This document shows, one piece after another, positions 1-10,879 of a stretch of 64,000 bases of DNA. The DNA lies in contig CM057151.1 of NCBI GenBank assembly GCA_029962745.1, forward strand, positions 36,777,081 through 36,841,080, in the 5' to 3' direction. The translations under genes were made by a program, and so were the position numbers. The DNA comes from Echinometra lucunter (taxonomy: Eukaryota > Echinodermata > Echinoidea > Camarodonta > Echinometridae). Every line of letters begins with the position of its first letter. Position 1 is the first letter of the stretch. The notes beneath the pieces are model-generated. The model saw only the letters and a program-made list of their open reading frames with translations. It was not told the DNA's origin and ran no database searches.

Positions 1-330
1 GTGTTGCGCGACATTTCGTAAAGACCCTAAATTTTCGAAAGGTAGGGTTTAGTACGTTTGTCAAATACACACTGTTATATGGAGGCCCTAAAGTACTCTC
101 GACAACAGGCCATGTGGGTCATAAATTCCGCATCCCAGGTCGTGAATTTCGCATCCCGGGTCGTGAATTTCGCCATTGGTAAATGAAGTTCGCGTCATGG
201 GTCACGAATTTCGCGACTGTGCTGGATTCGAGAAATGAGTATTCGTAGATTTGCTACATAGATTTTTATAAAGTATGGGGTAAATTCGGCAGACACTTTG
301 TAGATTTAGGGCCCACCATTCACGAAAGTA

Positions 331-757
331 TGGAAGGCCATCCCTGCCATTAACCCCAGCTAGCTGACGTATGCTCCAGCAACCTTACGATAAGCTAATT
401 CTTAACCTTGCGTGAGCTAATTGACCAATCAGCGAGCTCGATTCGGGTGTTAAGCACGCGTATGCTATTATCACACGTCAGGTTATAGCATACGCATGGC
501 ATTCTACTGAGCATACGTGTGATATAAGCTGCCGTGCGATATTAGCATACGCATGCTCAACTCCCGGAGTACCAGTACGCTACAAGCTGACGTATGATAA
601 TAGCATACGCGTGCTTAGCACCTAAATCGAGCGCAGTGATTGGTCAAATAAGCTCACGTAAGGTTAAAAATAAGCTCTCGTAAGGTTGTTCGAGCATACG
701 TAAGGTTGCTGGAGCATACGTCAGCTAGCTGGCGTTAATGGCAGGGATGGCTTTCCA
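331..757. mobile_element. TA-flanked palindromic MITE with GCATACG repeats (left arm)
   Basis: TGGAAGGCCATCCCTGCC at one end and its complement at the other, with TA on both sides (329-330, 758-759), as in Tc1/mariner-type elements. Arms extend over 100 bp through GCTAGCTGACGTATGCTCCAG. The interior is a set of CGTATGC/GCATACG words on both strands. Confidence 0.7.
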
Positions 758-840
758 TACGAAAGCAACGCGACGACCGGGTTATCGTTTAAGGTCTAAA
801 CAGACGACGTGACGTGAACATGATTATCCGATGGTTCGAA

Positions 841-841
841 G

Positions 842-879
<38 letters not shown>
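841..879. repeat. 39-base G run
   Basis: Long homopolymer G run. The right-arm counterpart near 61255 is only CCCCCCTCCCCC, so its length is unreliable or highly variable. Confidence 0.9.
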
Positions 880-880
<1 letters not shown>

Positions 881-1639
881 TGTACTCAGATTTGGTTCGG
901 ACGGGGATGTGCAGCTGAAGCCTCCATACCCGTACCCGTTTTTAAGGGTCATTTTGGCAAATAAAGGGCATCCATTATTTGGGATTTTGCAGCTCGCACA
1001 ATATGGGCGAGAATATCATTCTGAACAATAAAATTAGGCCGACCGTGTTTAAGGTCATGATCTAAAAGTGAGGGCATGCATTTTTAGAGATTTTCCGGCA
1101 CAAAACCATACACCATGTCTATAGGGATTTCATGCAAAAAGCGACCCATTAGACATATTAGAGCGGCACATACACTCATACCATATTAGGCGAGTACCCC
1201 CCCCCCCCCCCCCCCCCACACACACACACTCCCCCGGTGTTGTCACTCTATATTCAAAGGTGTAACCATGATCGTTCGGCAACCCAGAATTTGACCCCTA
1301 TTTCGCGGTGTTTCAAGTACATTTTCAGCCATTTTTACCCCTATTTGGCACAAATTGGCCTTTTAAAAAACACCCCTATTTTTCGCATTTCAAGTACACT
1401 TTTTGCAACAAGGACCAAAAAAAAAAAAACCCATAAAAACTACCCCTTTTTTTCAATTTCGAGTAGAGGTCTACAAGCTCAAAAACACTCTTTTTTTCCA
1501 TTTCGAGTACAAATTTCGAAATCGCGAACATGCTCAAAAACGACCCCTTTTTAACGCGATATTTCGAACGATCATGCATACCTACAAGAAGTTAATACAG
1601 AGTGACAACACCGGGCACACTCCCCGGGTTCGAAGTAAG

Positions 1640-1742
1640 CCTCAAGAGCTTATTGAAGGCCAGATTGACGGCTGGATCAATGCTCTACATTGAGAAAACT
1701 TCTACGAGGATCCCTACCTTCAAGCCTTGGAAGCTCGAGTTA
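1640..1742 (-). pseudogene. Decayed duplicate of exon 7 in copy A
   Basis: On the minus strand this stretch aligns with exon 7 of copy C (63091-63256): GGCTTGAAGGTAGGGATCCT matches the KVGIL-coding part, and TTCTCAATG then TAG sits where exon 7 has TTCTCGATG then CAG. Gln is thus replaced by an in-frame stop, and no clean splice acceptor is left. The right arm carries the same relic with the same stop at 60377-60479. I infer an old tandem exon duplication, now dead. Confidence 0.7.
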
Positions 1743-2082
1743 AATTGAAATTCACATACAAAAAAAAAATCTCTATCAGAAAAAAGTAAAAATATCAGCA
1801 TTGCTATAGGTTTACACTGGACCACGACATCCACGATCTCCACGATTAAAAAACGTCGATCTCCACGTTTTATTTTACCTATTTACTGGGGGAGTATGCT
1901 AAATGATAATAAAGAGAGTATATGGATCAGGGATTTTGTTTAAAACTAAATCAATGAATACTAAATACAAATGGGACTGTCAAAACTGAAAAAATGGCAT
2001 GCCAACAAAACAAGAAGAAAGAGAGGGGTGCCCCCCCCCCGTGACCCTTTCTGTATTAGTCTTATCTGTTTATGATACTTAC

Positions 2083-2157
2083 CTCCTCAGTGTACTTAGG
2101 CACGGTAATGTGAGGATGTTGTCTTGAGTCCATACCTCCATCATAACCTGCGATTGC
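2083..2157 (-). CDS. Copy A exon 6 (residues 245-269)
   Basis: Short open exon of 75 bases with TTGTAG acceptor and GTAAGT donor, encoding [15 protein letters not shown] and a short linker. It corresponds to the GxDGxDPRQ segment that follows the signature core in related amidases. Confidence 0.85.
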
Positions 2158-2719
2158 CTACAATGAACATTATGTACCAATCTGATATTTACTGCTACAG
2201 AAACATCAATACATTAATGTCTCAGATTGGTTCAGAATTGCATTCTCATACAGAACTGAATGGATTACTGGATCGGCAAATTACATTCTCCACCAAGAAA
2301 ACTTAATGGAAATCATAGGAGCATTTATGGTCTATAGTATTCAAGCTTTAGCAAGTCACTTACGGATAAACTTCCATCCTCCTTAAGAAGGAGCACATCC
2401 TGAACGTCGAAATCATAATATCCTTTTCTTCTACACAAAAGACACTCTTCATACGCTGGATTTGCGTGGAATGATTTTTCTATTTATACTGTTAAAACTC
2501 CAAGGATTCAGAGATTCTTGCAGTGACTGACATTATTATCACTATTATTATCATCATTATTTTTATCATTATTATTATTATCATTATTATCATTATTTCG
2601 TTCGCCAAATGAAGTATATACATGTACAGGGGCGTCGCTAGAGGGGGGGGGGGGTTTGACACCCCCCCCCCCCCCATTAAAAATTCTTGTCGGCAAATTC
2701 GCGATCGCTGTAGGCAAAA

Positions 2720-2753
<34 letters not shown>

Positions 2754-5700
2754 GAGAGGGAAGAGGAAGGAGGGAAAAAAAAGAGGAGTAAGGTGCCCAA
2801 ATAGGGCCATATTCGGCTTATTTGCTTGCGCATTTTGACGACAAAATAACACTGGTAACACGAAAGAGAGCATATTTTTCCTCGCTCGCTCGTATTATAT
2901 TTAAATACAGGATGTTTTCGGAAAGCAAACACATTTGGCAAGTGAGATAAACAAATATATAATTTAGATATTTGGGGCCCATCATGTATTTTAATGAAGA
3001 ATTATCAATTCTATACCATAAAAAGAGTAAATATATTTTCCTCGCTCGCTGCGCTCGCTCGTATAATATTTAGATACAGGATGGTCTTTGAAAGCAAATA
3101 GATTAGGTAGGAGAGGTGACCAAATATATCACAATGGGTATCTTAAAGGCCCATCGTGTATTTTGATGAAGAACTTTCACTTCTACCATGAAAAGGAGTA
3201 TTCTTCCTCGCTCGCTACGCTCGCTCGTATAATATTCAGATTCAGGTTTCGTTTTTATTGTCCATAATGCAATATAACACAATGGAAATTCATTTTGTTC
3301 GCACAAATAACAGAAATTTGATGAATTTCACAAAAATTCAAGATACAAGATGGATTTCGGAAAGCAAACGAATTCGGCAAGCGAGGCCTCTGCGCTCTCT
3401 GCGCTCGCTCGTAAGATATTTAGATACAGGATGGTCTTTGAAAGCAAATAAATTAGGTAAGAGAGGTGACCAAATATATCAAAATAGATATCTTAAAGGC
3501 CCATCATGTATTTTGATGAAGAACTTTCACTTCTATCATGAAAAGGATGATGTGATAAGGAGTGTATATAGATTTTTTCCTCGCTCGCTGCGCTCGCTCG
3601 TATAATATTCAGATTTAGAATGGTCCTTGAAAGCGAATGAATCAGGCGAGAGAGGTGACCAAATATATAATTTAGATATATTTAAGCCCATCATGTAGTT
3701 TGATGAAGAATTATCACTTCTACCAAAGAGAGTATATTTTTCCTCGCTCGCTGCGCTCGCTCGTATTATATTTAGATACAGAATGTTTTCGGAAAGCTAA
3801 CACATTCAGCAATTGAGGTGACCAAATATATAATTTAGAAGGAAAATATGATAGAGGCACAAAATTGAACATGCCTCGTGGGCTTTATACGGTTGAATTT
3901 GTCGACGTTGGTCGTCGGCAATCGGAGGCATTATTTGTCGGCAATCTGGCCTCTACACCCCCCCCCCCCCAATTAAAAAAAGTATAGCGACGCCCCTGTA
4001 CATGTACGATATCAAAGGTGTTAGGAATTCGACAGGCAAATATTATCCCTTAAAACCCACCAGACTACTCACTTCAAGAAGCAGTGCGCAATCATGTACG
4101 GTCCTGGTCATTGGGCCCAGATTGTCCATGGTTCCTTCAATGCTCATGGCACCCGTGTAGGGTACTAGACCATAGGTGGGTTTGAGTCCTACAATACCGG
4201 TCCAGGCAGCAGGAAGACGGATAGACCCTCCCTGGTCACCACCGATAGCCATGTCCACCTCGCCAGTTTGCACCTGTTACGGGACAAACAGCATACAGTT
4301 GCGAAGATGGTAAGCTAACATTTTCACGTCGGCGCTATAGTTACGATCTAACGGCGATTTTCTTTTTCCAATAATTTAATTTACAAAAGCACTTGATTTG
4401 AATTTTTCAAAAGATTACAAAGATTTACACAAAGAAAATCCTGATGAACAAGGTTCTGAACGACACTCTTTTAATGAAAAAAATTCTGAAAATTCGAGGT
4501 TGTGTCAGTTTCCTTGCGCATGATCGCAGTTACATCATAAAGATTGTGCGTTTGTCCGCGATTTGAAGAAAGGATGGAGTTTCTTCGGCAGAATGCTTCA
4601 TGCATCAAACTTTCGATTTGTGGTCATGTCAGGACATAAATCGGGGACGAGTACCTACATTTTTCGATTGTAACGGCTGCATATTAAAGAAAATGCCTAA
4701 AATCGTGATGACACTTACCACGACAGCACTTCCAGAACTTGATCCTGCTGTACTACGGGTTGGGTCATGGGGATTCTTGACTGGTCCTTTTGCCGTCATA
4801 GAGCTACCTCCAGTGAAGCAAAGATTCTCACAAACAGTTTTACCCACGATTGTGGCTCCTAAAATTGAGGCATTAATACTATGATAATAATCCAAAATAA
4901 TAGACATGTTTTTAATAGGTTGCTAGTATTTGTTAACAAATTCATATAGCATTTTTCGAACATTTGTTTTGAAAATGAAGTTTATTTGAAAATTGTGTTG
5001 TAGAACCTCTCAAAATTGTTTCTACGATTTCAAAGTCTCCCCAAAGGCCTCCGCACACCGAACACGGTCCGGGCCACGGAACGGGCCCCGTTCCGGTACA
5101 ACGGTGCACAAAAACGGTGGAATTGAATCGGTCGTGTACTATTCCAACGCCACTGTTCACATCAAACACGCACCGTGGTAACCGGAACGGTAACCTGAAC
5201 GCTTTTTATGTGATCGCTCTGGGAGCGACTTGGGACACGGTGGCCCGGACCGGATTCGACGTGACGAGGCCTTGAGAGAAGGACCGTCGATATGATTGTC
5301 ACGATTTTAGGAGATACTTTAAAGTACTTAAATTTTACAGGAAATTTCGCGGGTAAGATAAGAATCCAAGCATTTTTACATCGGACTGGTCACTGGTGAC
5401 CATATCACAAAATCTCACTAAGAGCTATAATAGGCCTACAAGTAGTTTAAGACACTAGATTTCTCTCGCGGCAGTTCGAAAGAAAGTTAGAAGAAAGATA
5501 AGTTAGAAGAAATCTTCTCATTCACCCGCGTCCAGTATTCTTGTAACGACCGTTGCGTCAAAGTCTGGGGTGAATCCTTCCAGGGCGTGGCATCCGTTCA
5601 TCAAAGGAACACCTGCTACGGCTACATTATCCTTGATAGCTACTCGTTTTCCCGCCAATATACCACTGCTGGCACCTTTAATCTCACATCTCCAATACCT

Positions 5701-7693
5701 GACAAAACAGAGAACTAGGGAGTATAGAAGTTGGTTCAGCATAGGTACAATATACAAGTGATATGAGCTCATTAAACAGTTGCAGTGCGGAAAGCTAGAG
5801 GGTGCGGGAGTTGTAGCCATTGCTTTTCTGTAGGCGGCGGGCACCAAAATAAGAGGGGTATATGGTAAATGAGAGATATATAAATGTTATGCTTAAAATT
5901 GCTTATAGCAGAGAGAGTTGTGGACTTGACGTTTTATTACATTCATAGTGTCAGCAAATTTTCTTTATTATAAGTAGGCCTCTAAGTTTTTATTTACTTC
6001 ACTTTTTAAAAGCTACATAAAGTAAGTGACCCTTCAAGAAGCGCTGGAAGATTTTCAAGCATCTGTTAGGTTACATTTGTAACTGGAGTGTAATGGAATT
6101 AATGAATTTTTCATATTTCGTTTTCAGACTGATTTTTTGGCCCATTCCCTTAAAGTCCCCAATGGCTTTTAATGTCTTAGATAAATCTTTAGGTATACAT
6201 AAAAGAAAAAGTGCTCCCAATTGTGTTTTCACTTCCCCCTATAGGCACCTGAAATGTGGGAGGGGCTACACTCTATGTGCCAGTTAGAACCCCTTTGTTG
6301 TCCCGGGGAGCGTTTCATCAACATTTGTTGTCTGACAAGTTGTCAGATCCGACATCTTTCCTTGATTTTGATTGGCTGAGAAGCATCGTTACTATGGCAA
6401 CTGTCGGATAAAACAGACTTTGTCGGATAAAACATCCGGCAAGTCCTTTCATGAAACGCTCCCCCGTATTTAGCATCCCACAGAAAAGAGGTTCTATAAA
6501 AGGTTCTTTATATTTTTCAAGAACCAAAAAGGGTTCCTTGTACAACCAATAATGGTTTTAAAAACCCCTTCAGAACCCTTTGAAGAACCTTTATAGCCTA
6601 GCGCCTATGGTTCTTTGATAAAGGTTACACGTGTGGGACATGAAAGGGTTTTTACAATCAGCACAATTTTTAAAAAGAGTGCACATATAAGTTAGGCTCA
6701 GTATTGCACTTTTTACCATGCATTGTAAGGGTTGTCCTCTTGTTCTGGTCTGTGACCTGGAAGTCTGGGATACCTTGTTGGCAACCTCGGCTCCAGGATA
6801 TTTTCCGTGCTGTTGATGCCTTCGATGTTTCCCTTTATTGCTACGTGATAATTCTGAAAATGTGAGAATGGGTACGATAACCTAATTATCATTTTTGTCA
6901 TCATGAACGAACAGAGGCGGCGCTACAGGGGGTAGGGGAGATCACCCCCGCATGATATTTCAATAAGAGATTTAAAAAAAAAAGAAGAAGCTAGAAGGGG
7001 GAAAAAGAGTATGGGAAAGAGAGAGATGGGTGATGCAACTATGATACCTCAGTTTTTGTTTATTTAAAACATAAATTAAACTCACCTATATGTCATCCCA
7101 CCCTCCCTCTATCAAAATACCCGAACTGACTATTCTACACATGCAAAGTCAACAACATTACATAAGGGGTCGACGTCGCGGTATGTCCGCTTTATCACTT
7201 ACGTTGGAAAACGTTGGGGCTATATGGCATCAAAATATTGCGGGAAAGATTTCAACGCCTCACCCCTCCTCCACCTCATAATATTTTGTCATGTTCGTGA
7301 AAGGTGAAAAATAGGGATTCCCTTATTTCTCTGTCTCTTTCCCTGTCTGTCTCTCTCTCTCTCTGTCTCTCTCTCTGTCCCTCTGTCTCCCCCTCCCCCC
7401 AAAGCCTTTTGGCACACATGGGAATCCCGCAATATTAAATTGCAAGAAAATAGAGTGATGAACTACAAATTCATAATTATCGTTTGAGTTTAGATTACAA
7501 TCAATAAATTTGAATTTAAAAGTTGGGTACATTTTTTTCCTCCCCCCCCCCCCCCCCCACCCTCTTTAGTTGTGACCATGCTGGAACTACCTTGGCATAG
7601 AGCAACCTATACCTTGAGTTCCTCATCTTCCAAGTGTAGACCCATATCACGGGCAATGTCAGCGAGTTGAGCAAAGGTCGGACATCTTACCAT
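2083..7693 (-). CDS. Amidase-signature hydrolase, copy A (exons 1-6; rest off the left edge)
   Basis: This is the first half of a predicted amidase, read on the minus strand as six exons joined by GT-AG introns: 7613-7693, 6717-6853, 5526-5698, 4719-4858, 4073-4273 and 2083-2157. All six are open and keep phase across the joins (269 codons). The protein has the amidase-signature core: IKDN with the catalytic Lys95, the AGSSSGSA loop with the cis-Ser170, and GGDQGGS with the nucleophile Ser194. The Lys-to-Ser spacing of 75 and Ser-to-Ser spacing of 24 equal those of FAAH. Family knowledge: such enzymes hydrolyse carboxamides to acid and ammonia. The substrate here is unknown. No signal peptide or membrane segment is seen. 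By comparison with copy C, exon 7 should lie about 200 bases beyond the left edge. About 11 residues differ from copy C over the shared 269. Confidence 0.88.
2627..3998. mobile_element. Non-autonomous hAT-type element, insertion 1 (left arm)
   Basis: Ends in CAGGGGCGTCGCTA and its complement, flanked by the 8-bp direct repeat TACATGTA on both sides; 8-bp target duplications and CAGGG ends are typical of hAT transposons. No transposase is present. The body is a tandem array of units of roughly 165 bp, each carrying a CGCTCGCTGCGCTCGCTCG-like tract followed by a GATACAGGATGGTCTTTGAA-type segment. Subterminal GTCGGCAA copies may be transposase-binding sites. It lies in intron 5 of copy A; the same insertion is in copy C and absent from copy B. 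Confidence 0.85.
3235..3345 (+). mobile_element. Retroposon 3' fragment nested in hAT insertion 1
   Basis: The segment TTTATTGTCCATAATGCAAT and what follows interrupts one internal unit of insertion 1. It is present in both arms (right arm about 58765-58850) but absent from insertions 2 and 3. On the opposite strand it ends in AATAAAAAC and TGAATC-type repeats, like the 3' tail of a non-LTR element. Family unknown. Confidence 0.5.
4073..4273 (-). CDS. Copy A exon 5 (nucleophile Ser194)
   Basis: Open exon of 201 bases, acceptor GTAACAG, donor GTGAGT. It encodes [16 protein letters not shown] and then [14 protein letters not shown], the most conserved part of the family. Six of 67 residues differ from copy C, none in the motif itself. 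This is the most diverged exon between the two arms. Confidence 0.92.
4719..4858 (-). CDS. Copy A exon 4 (cis-Ser170 loop)
   Basis: Open exon of 140 bases, acceptor TTTTAG, donor GTAAGT. It encodes [20 protein letters not shown] and then [16 protein letters not shown], the glycine/serine-rich amidase-signature loop. One residue differs from copy C (Thr for Ala after GGSSM). Confidence 0.9.
5044..5273. mobile_element. GC-rich MITE with AAGGCCTC ends (intron 3 of copy A)
   Basis: Ends are AAGGCCTCCGCACACCGAA and AAGGCCTCGTCACGTCGAA (complement), both continuing into CGGTCCGGGCC. The interior has near-palindromic GGAACGGGCCCCGTTCC and CCGGAACGG words. Copy B lacks it at the matching place near 30990, so it entered after the A/B split. 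Superfamily not assigned. Confidence 0.6.
5526..5698 (-). CDS. Copy A exon 3 (catalytic Lys95)
   Basis: Open exon of 173 bases, acceptor TTTTGTCAG, donor GTGAAT. It encodes [16 protein letters not shown], then RVAIKDN with the catalytic lysine, and [14 protein letters not shown]. The protein sequence is identical to copy C. Confidence 0.9.
6306..6473. mobile_element. PIF/Harbinger-type MITE variant (intron 2 of copy A)
   Basis: 168 bp, GGGAGCGTTTCATCAACA start and TTTCATGAAACGCTCCC end, flanked by CCG on both sides. Inner sequence has TGTCGGAT repeats instead of the GTCGGTGATTTTCACCGAC core. The right-arm allele is 55755-55892. Confidence 0.65.
6485..6640. repeat. AAAGGTTCTTT-rich inverted repeat (intron 2 of copy A)
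   Basis: Stretch rich in AGGTTCTTTA and AAGAACC(C/T)TTT words on both strands that can fold on itself. The right arm has the same at about 55585-55740. Looks like a small palindromic transposon; ends not clear. Confidence 0.45.
6717..6853 (-). CDS. Copy A exon 2 (residues 28-73)
   Basis: Open exon of 137 bases with acceptor TTTTCAG and donor GTAAAA. It ends in NPYNAW, whose final Trp codon is split by the intron. The RYPRLPG and NPYNAW motifs align with the segment just before the catalytic-lysine strand of Rhodococcus/Pseudomonas-type amidases. Two residues differ from copy C (Glu for Asp, His for Tyr). Confidence 0.88.
6912..7125. mobile_element. Short hAT-like MITE in intron 1 of copy A (one end lost)
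   Basis: Left-arm allele of 53842-54093. Begins CAGAGGCGGCGCTACAGG and contains the same AAGAAGAAG-rich middle and ATCAAAATACCC segment, but stops without the second terminus. Confidence 0.55.
7613..7693 (-). CDS. Copy A exon 1 (start codon, residues 1-27)
   Basis: The ATG is the complement of 7691-7693, in a good CCCCATGG context, and starts [18 protein letters not shown]. The exon ends in AAG followed by a GT donor at 7612-7611. The encoded N-terminus matches the usual helical start of bacterial amidases of this group, so this is probably the true first coding exon. A further upstream non-coding exon is possible, because a CAG acceptor-like site lies just 5' of the ATG. Confidence 0.8.
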
Positions 7694-9576
7694 GGGGCAG
7701 GAAAACAACTCTGTTTGGGAGGTGCAGGGAGAACAAAGGAAACTTCAGTTTTAGAATTACCGTATGAGTTTGTTCTTGTTGGGACTTTTTGTACTCCTGG
7801 CACTTTGAATAAACAGGGGAGCGTTTCATGAAGAGTTTTGTCTGTGAAAATCACCGACAAATCTTATAAGCTACTGAAAATCCTCGCATCTGATTGGCTG
7901 AAAGCAAATTAGTCAGTGAAAATCACCGACAAAACTCTTCATGAAACGCTCCCCAGGTAGTTCTTTTCTACGACAATTCATTTAAGACAGTTATAATGGA
8001 ATTTTCAATAAAACTGTTCAATCAATCGACCAATGAGTCACCCGTATCATGAAGATGGAAACTGTTCTGTTTTTGGAGGTTTTGGGCAAATCCAAAGGTT
8101 TGGGTGGTATAAAACAACGTCGCGTAATGATCGAATTTGTTTGCGTGCTCGTACCATGTTTATCTTATTCGTATGTTTATGCTTTAATGAAAATATAGAG
8201 ATGAATTAGTCGTGGTGGACAGTCCGATTTATTCCCAAGCCCTGTTCTCCCTCCACCTCCCCCCCCCCCCCTTTCCACCCGGAGCTCAGGTTGAAACTGG
8301 GAGTGGACGTATATCGCTACCGCTGCAACGTATTAATACCGCCAAATGCCCTTTCTCATCATCACAATGGAATATTCATGCAGATAGAAAGTTTATATAC
8401 TGGTAGAAGGACGGATGAAAGATGATATTTGCTAAGAATAATGAAGCACAGGCGACTTAAATATTGCAATTTCAACAGTATGGATTTTTCATAAGATCAC
8501 TGATTCTCGAGAAAAATATCATTTCTTCTTGATTTAGTCCATATTATTGATTTCTTGTCTGTTTTTTCATTAATGGTTTGAGAGGAAGGAAAATGGTCCA
8601 ATGAAAGTCAAACTTTTTTTATGGCGATAGCTGAGCACATGGGGGGGGGGGGGGGGGGAGGAGACGTCCAGTTCTGATCCTGACAGCTTAGCTAGCCCGA
8701 CGGTGCATGGTCTGGGCGCTACCGCCAGCGCATGATAATCTGTCCTATGAGACAATACATTTTGTATGTCTTCCGAACAGATTTCTTTAAATATGTTTGA
8801 GTTTTTTAGTTTGCAGTTTGCAGTTTTAAAACTTCGTTTACTTTGTTATTTTCCCTGCACTATTTCTTCCGTCCCAACCGCTTGCCAATAAGTATAAACA
8901 TATGTGCTTAAATGAGAACAGGACACATGCACAACGTAGTCTTTTCCCCAGCAGCAGAGTTGGGTAAATTGTTGCTATGTCAGGAATCATTCTAGGCTTT
9001 GTTGTAATAAATCAGGAATGTGACTCAAATAAAACGGTACGCTTATTACCTAGTTGAAAATCAAAACTGAATAAACATAATCTGTAGACCTGTTCATTCG
9101 ATGGTGCTATGTCGGGAAGTATGTTTACACATAGAATGATAGAATGATATTTGAATGATAGAAGGATAGAATGATATCAGAGAATGATATTTGTTAAACT
9201 GTATGGCGCCTTTGGAAAGCAGTTTTACTGAACAAGCCAACCCTGCAGTATAAAATAAATAAATATATAATAAACAATACTTCAAAATAGGCCTATCATT
9301 TGAATAAAGTTTGAAATTAAAGTCAGTACAAAATAATTGGAAGTAGTCCTATCCTGGGAAGGCGGAAAATTGCGAAGCCGGTAACGGTCCAGGAAACTGG
9401 ATATAGTTCCTGCCAATCTGAGTCAGATGAGCTCTTAGTGAAGTAAAAAAAAAAAAAAGAAGAAAAAGAAAAAAAAAGTAATGAATATTGTATTAGTAAA
9501 GTTACCACGAAATTCATTGTTATGGTGATTCATGTACACCAACGTCAAATGTCAACGTCGTAAGAGTATAGTTTAC
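7694..9576. other. Upstream region of copy A, no gene seen
   Basis: Holds the CAG-target MITE at 7817 and a G run at 8641-8658; otherwise unique-looking sequence shared with the right arm (49880-53095). No convincing TATA box or further coding exon recognised. Confidence 0.6.
7817..7953. mobile_element. PIF/Harbinger-type MITE upstream of copy A
   Basis: 137 bp bounded by GGGAGCGTTTCATGAAGAG and its complement, flanked on both sides by CAG. A 3-bp CWG target duplication is a hallmark of PIF/Harbinger transposons. The right-arm allele is 52840-52977. Confidence 0.75.
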
Positions 9577-10155
9577 ACTGTCGTAGCCAGGAATTTTCAA
9601 CAGGGAGGGGGTCAAGGCGAGGGTGTGGGAGGGGGTAACCCCCTCCCACGGTAGGGAGATTTTTGAAAATTCGTTTATGAAAATGGCCTTTTTCTGCACA
9701 CTAAAATTCAATATTAGGGGGTAACTAATATGAGAAGTGGCATGTATAGGGGCAAGGCGAGGGAACGACTCGACCGAGCGGGGGAGGGTGTAGGAGGGGG
9801 TAGCCCCCTCCCACGCTACGGAGATTTTTGAAAATTTGTGTATGAAAATGACCTTTTTCTGCACACTAAAGTTCAGTATTAGGGGTAAGTTATATGAGAA
9901 GTGGCATATATTGGGGGGGGGGGGCAAGGCGAGGGAACGAAGCGGCCGAGGTGGAGTAGGGTGTGGGAGGGGGTATCCCCCCTCCCACGGTAGGGAGACT
10001 TTTGAAAATTCGTGCATGAAGATGGCATTTCCTGCACACTAAAATTCAATATTAGGGGTAACTTATATGAGAAGTGGCATATCTACGTTTTACTTTCATT
10101 TCGCAGGGTAGGGGTAGGGTAAGGTATGTGAGGTGGACTCGTTGAAAGTTTTTTT

Positions 10156-10195
<40 letters not shown>

Positions 10196-10247
10196 CGATC
10201 AAAAGGGGGGCCATGGCCCCCTTGTACCCCCACTTAGCTATGCCAGT
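9577..10247. mobile_element. CACTG(G/T)CGTAGCCAGG element with three internal units (left arm)
   Basis: Begins CACTGTCGTAGCCAGGAAT and ends TTAGCTATGCCAGTG. Inside are three tandem units of about 166 bp, each with GATTTTTGAAAATTCGTG-type sequence, an inverted pair of GGGAGGGGGTA and TACCCCCTCCC words and an ATTAGGGGTAA segment. A CT-dinucleotide tract follows. The 165-codon minus-strand reading frame across it is just the repeat being open. Confidence 0.65.
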
Positions 10248-10624
10248 GATAGTATACTATCCCTTTTTACATGTTTTAAGAGACATTTTGAAATGTTATC
10301 ATGCAAAATTGTCAGCAGAGTCCAGCTTTGATTCCCCCATAGTCAGATAGTGACGGTGCCGACGATGAAGGAACTCGAGCCTCGAGGACTTCTTCACTGA
10401 GGATTAGGATTAGAGGATATCAGTCTGCTATCAGCGACACCCCGGCAAGATGGTAAACCAACTCGATGACCTGATCGAACCTAAGCTACCTGTGAAGCAT
10501 CTACAAAGTCCTGAAAATCGATCTAAGAGGAAGGAAGGCCATCATAATGCGTGGTAAAGTACTTTCAAGGTTCTATGATAAGGGTTCCCCTGATATTATG
10601 ATATTCCTAGCTTTGTCAATTGGG

Positions 10625-10860
10625 GTTGAAAAAGCAGAGAGAAGAAGAAGAAGAAGAAAAGAAGAGAAGAAGAAGGAGAAGACAGAAGAGATAGAGAAGA
10701 AAAGAAGAAGAAGAAGAAAGAAGAGAGGAAACGAGAATAGAAGCAAGACGAGAAGACGCGAAGAAGAACGAAAGAAGAGACGAAACGAAGACGAAGAGAG
10801 AGAAAAAGAGAAAGGAAGCAGACAGCAGAAGAAGACGAAGAAGAAGAAACTTGGAGAGGC
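10625..10860. repeat. GAA/AAG-rich tract (left arm)
   Basis: Diverged AGAAGAAG repeats, about 230 bases. The right arm counterpart (48716-48810) is a shorter, purer CTT repeat. Lys/Glu- and Ser/Leu-rich frames here are not genes. Confidence 0.9.
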
Positions 10861-10879
10861 AAAAGACAAAAAGATAAAG

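Noticed and set aside
9520..10017. 165-codon open frame on the minus strand with repeated HEFSK and SLPWEG-type segments
   Set aside because: It simply follows the tandem units of the CACTGTCGTAGCC element; the same translation recurs at every copy and includes the terminal repeats. Not a gene.
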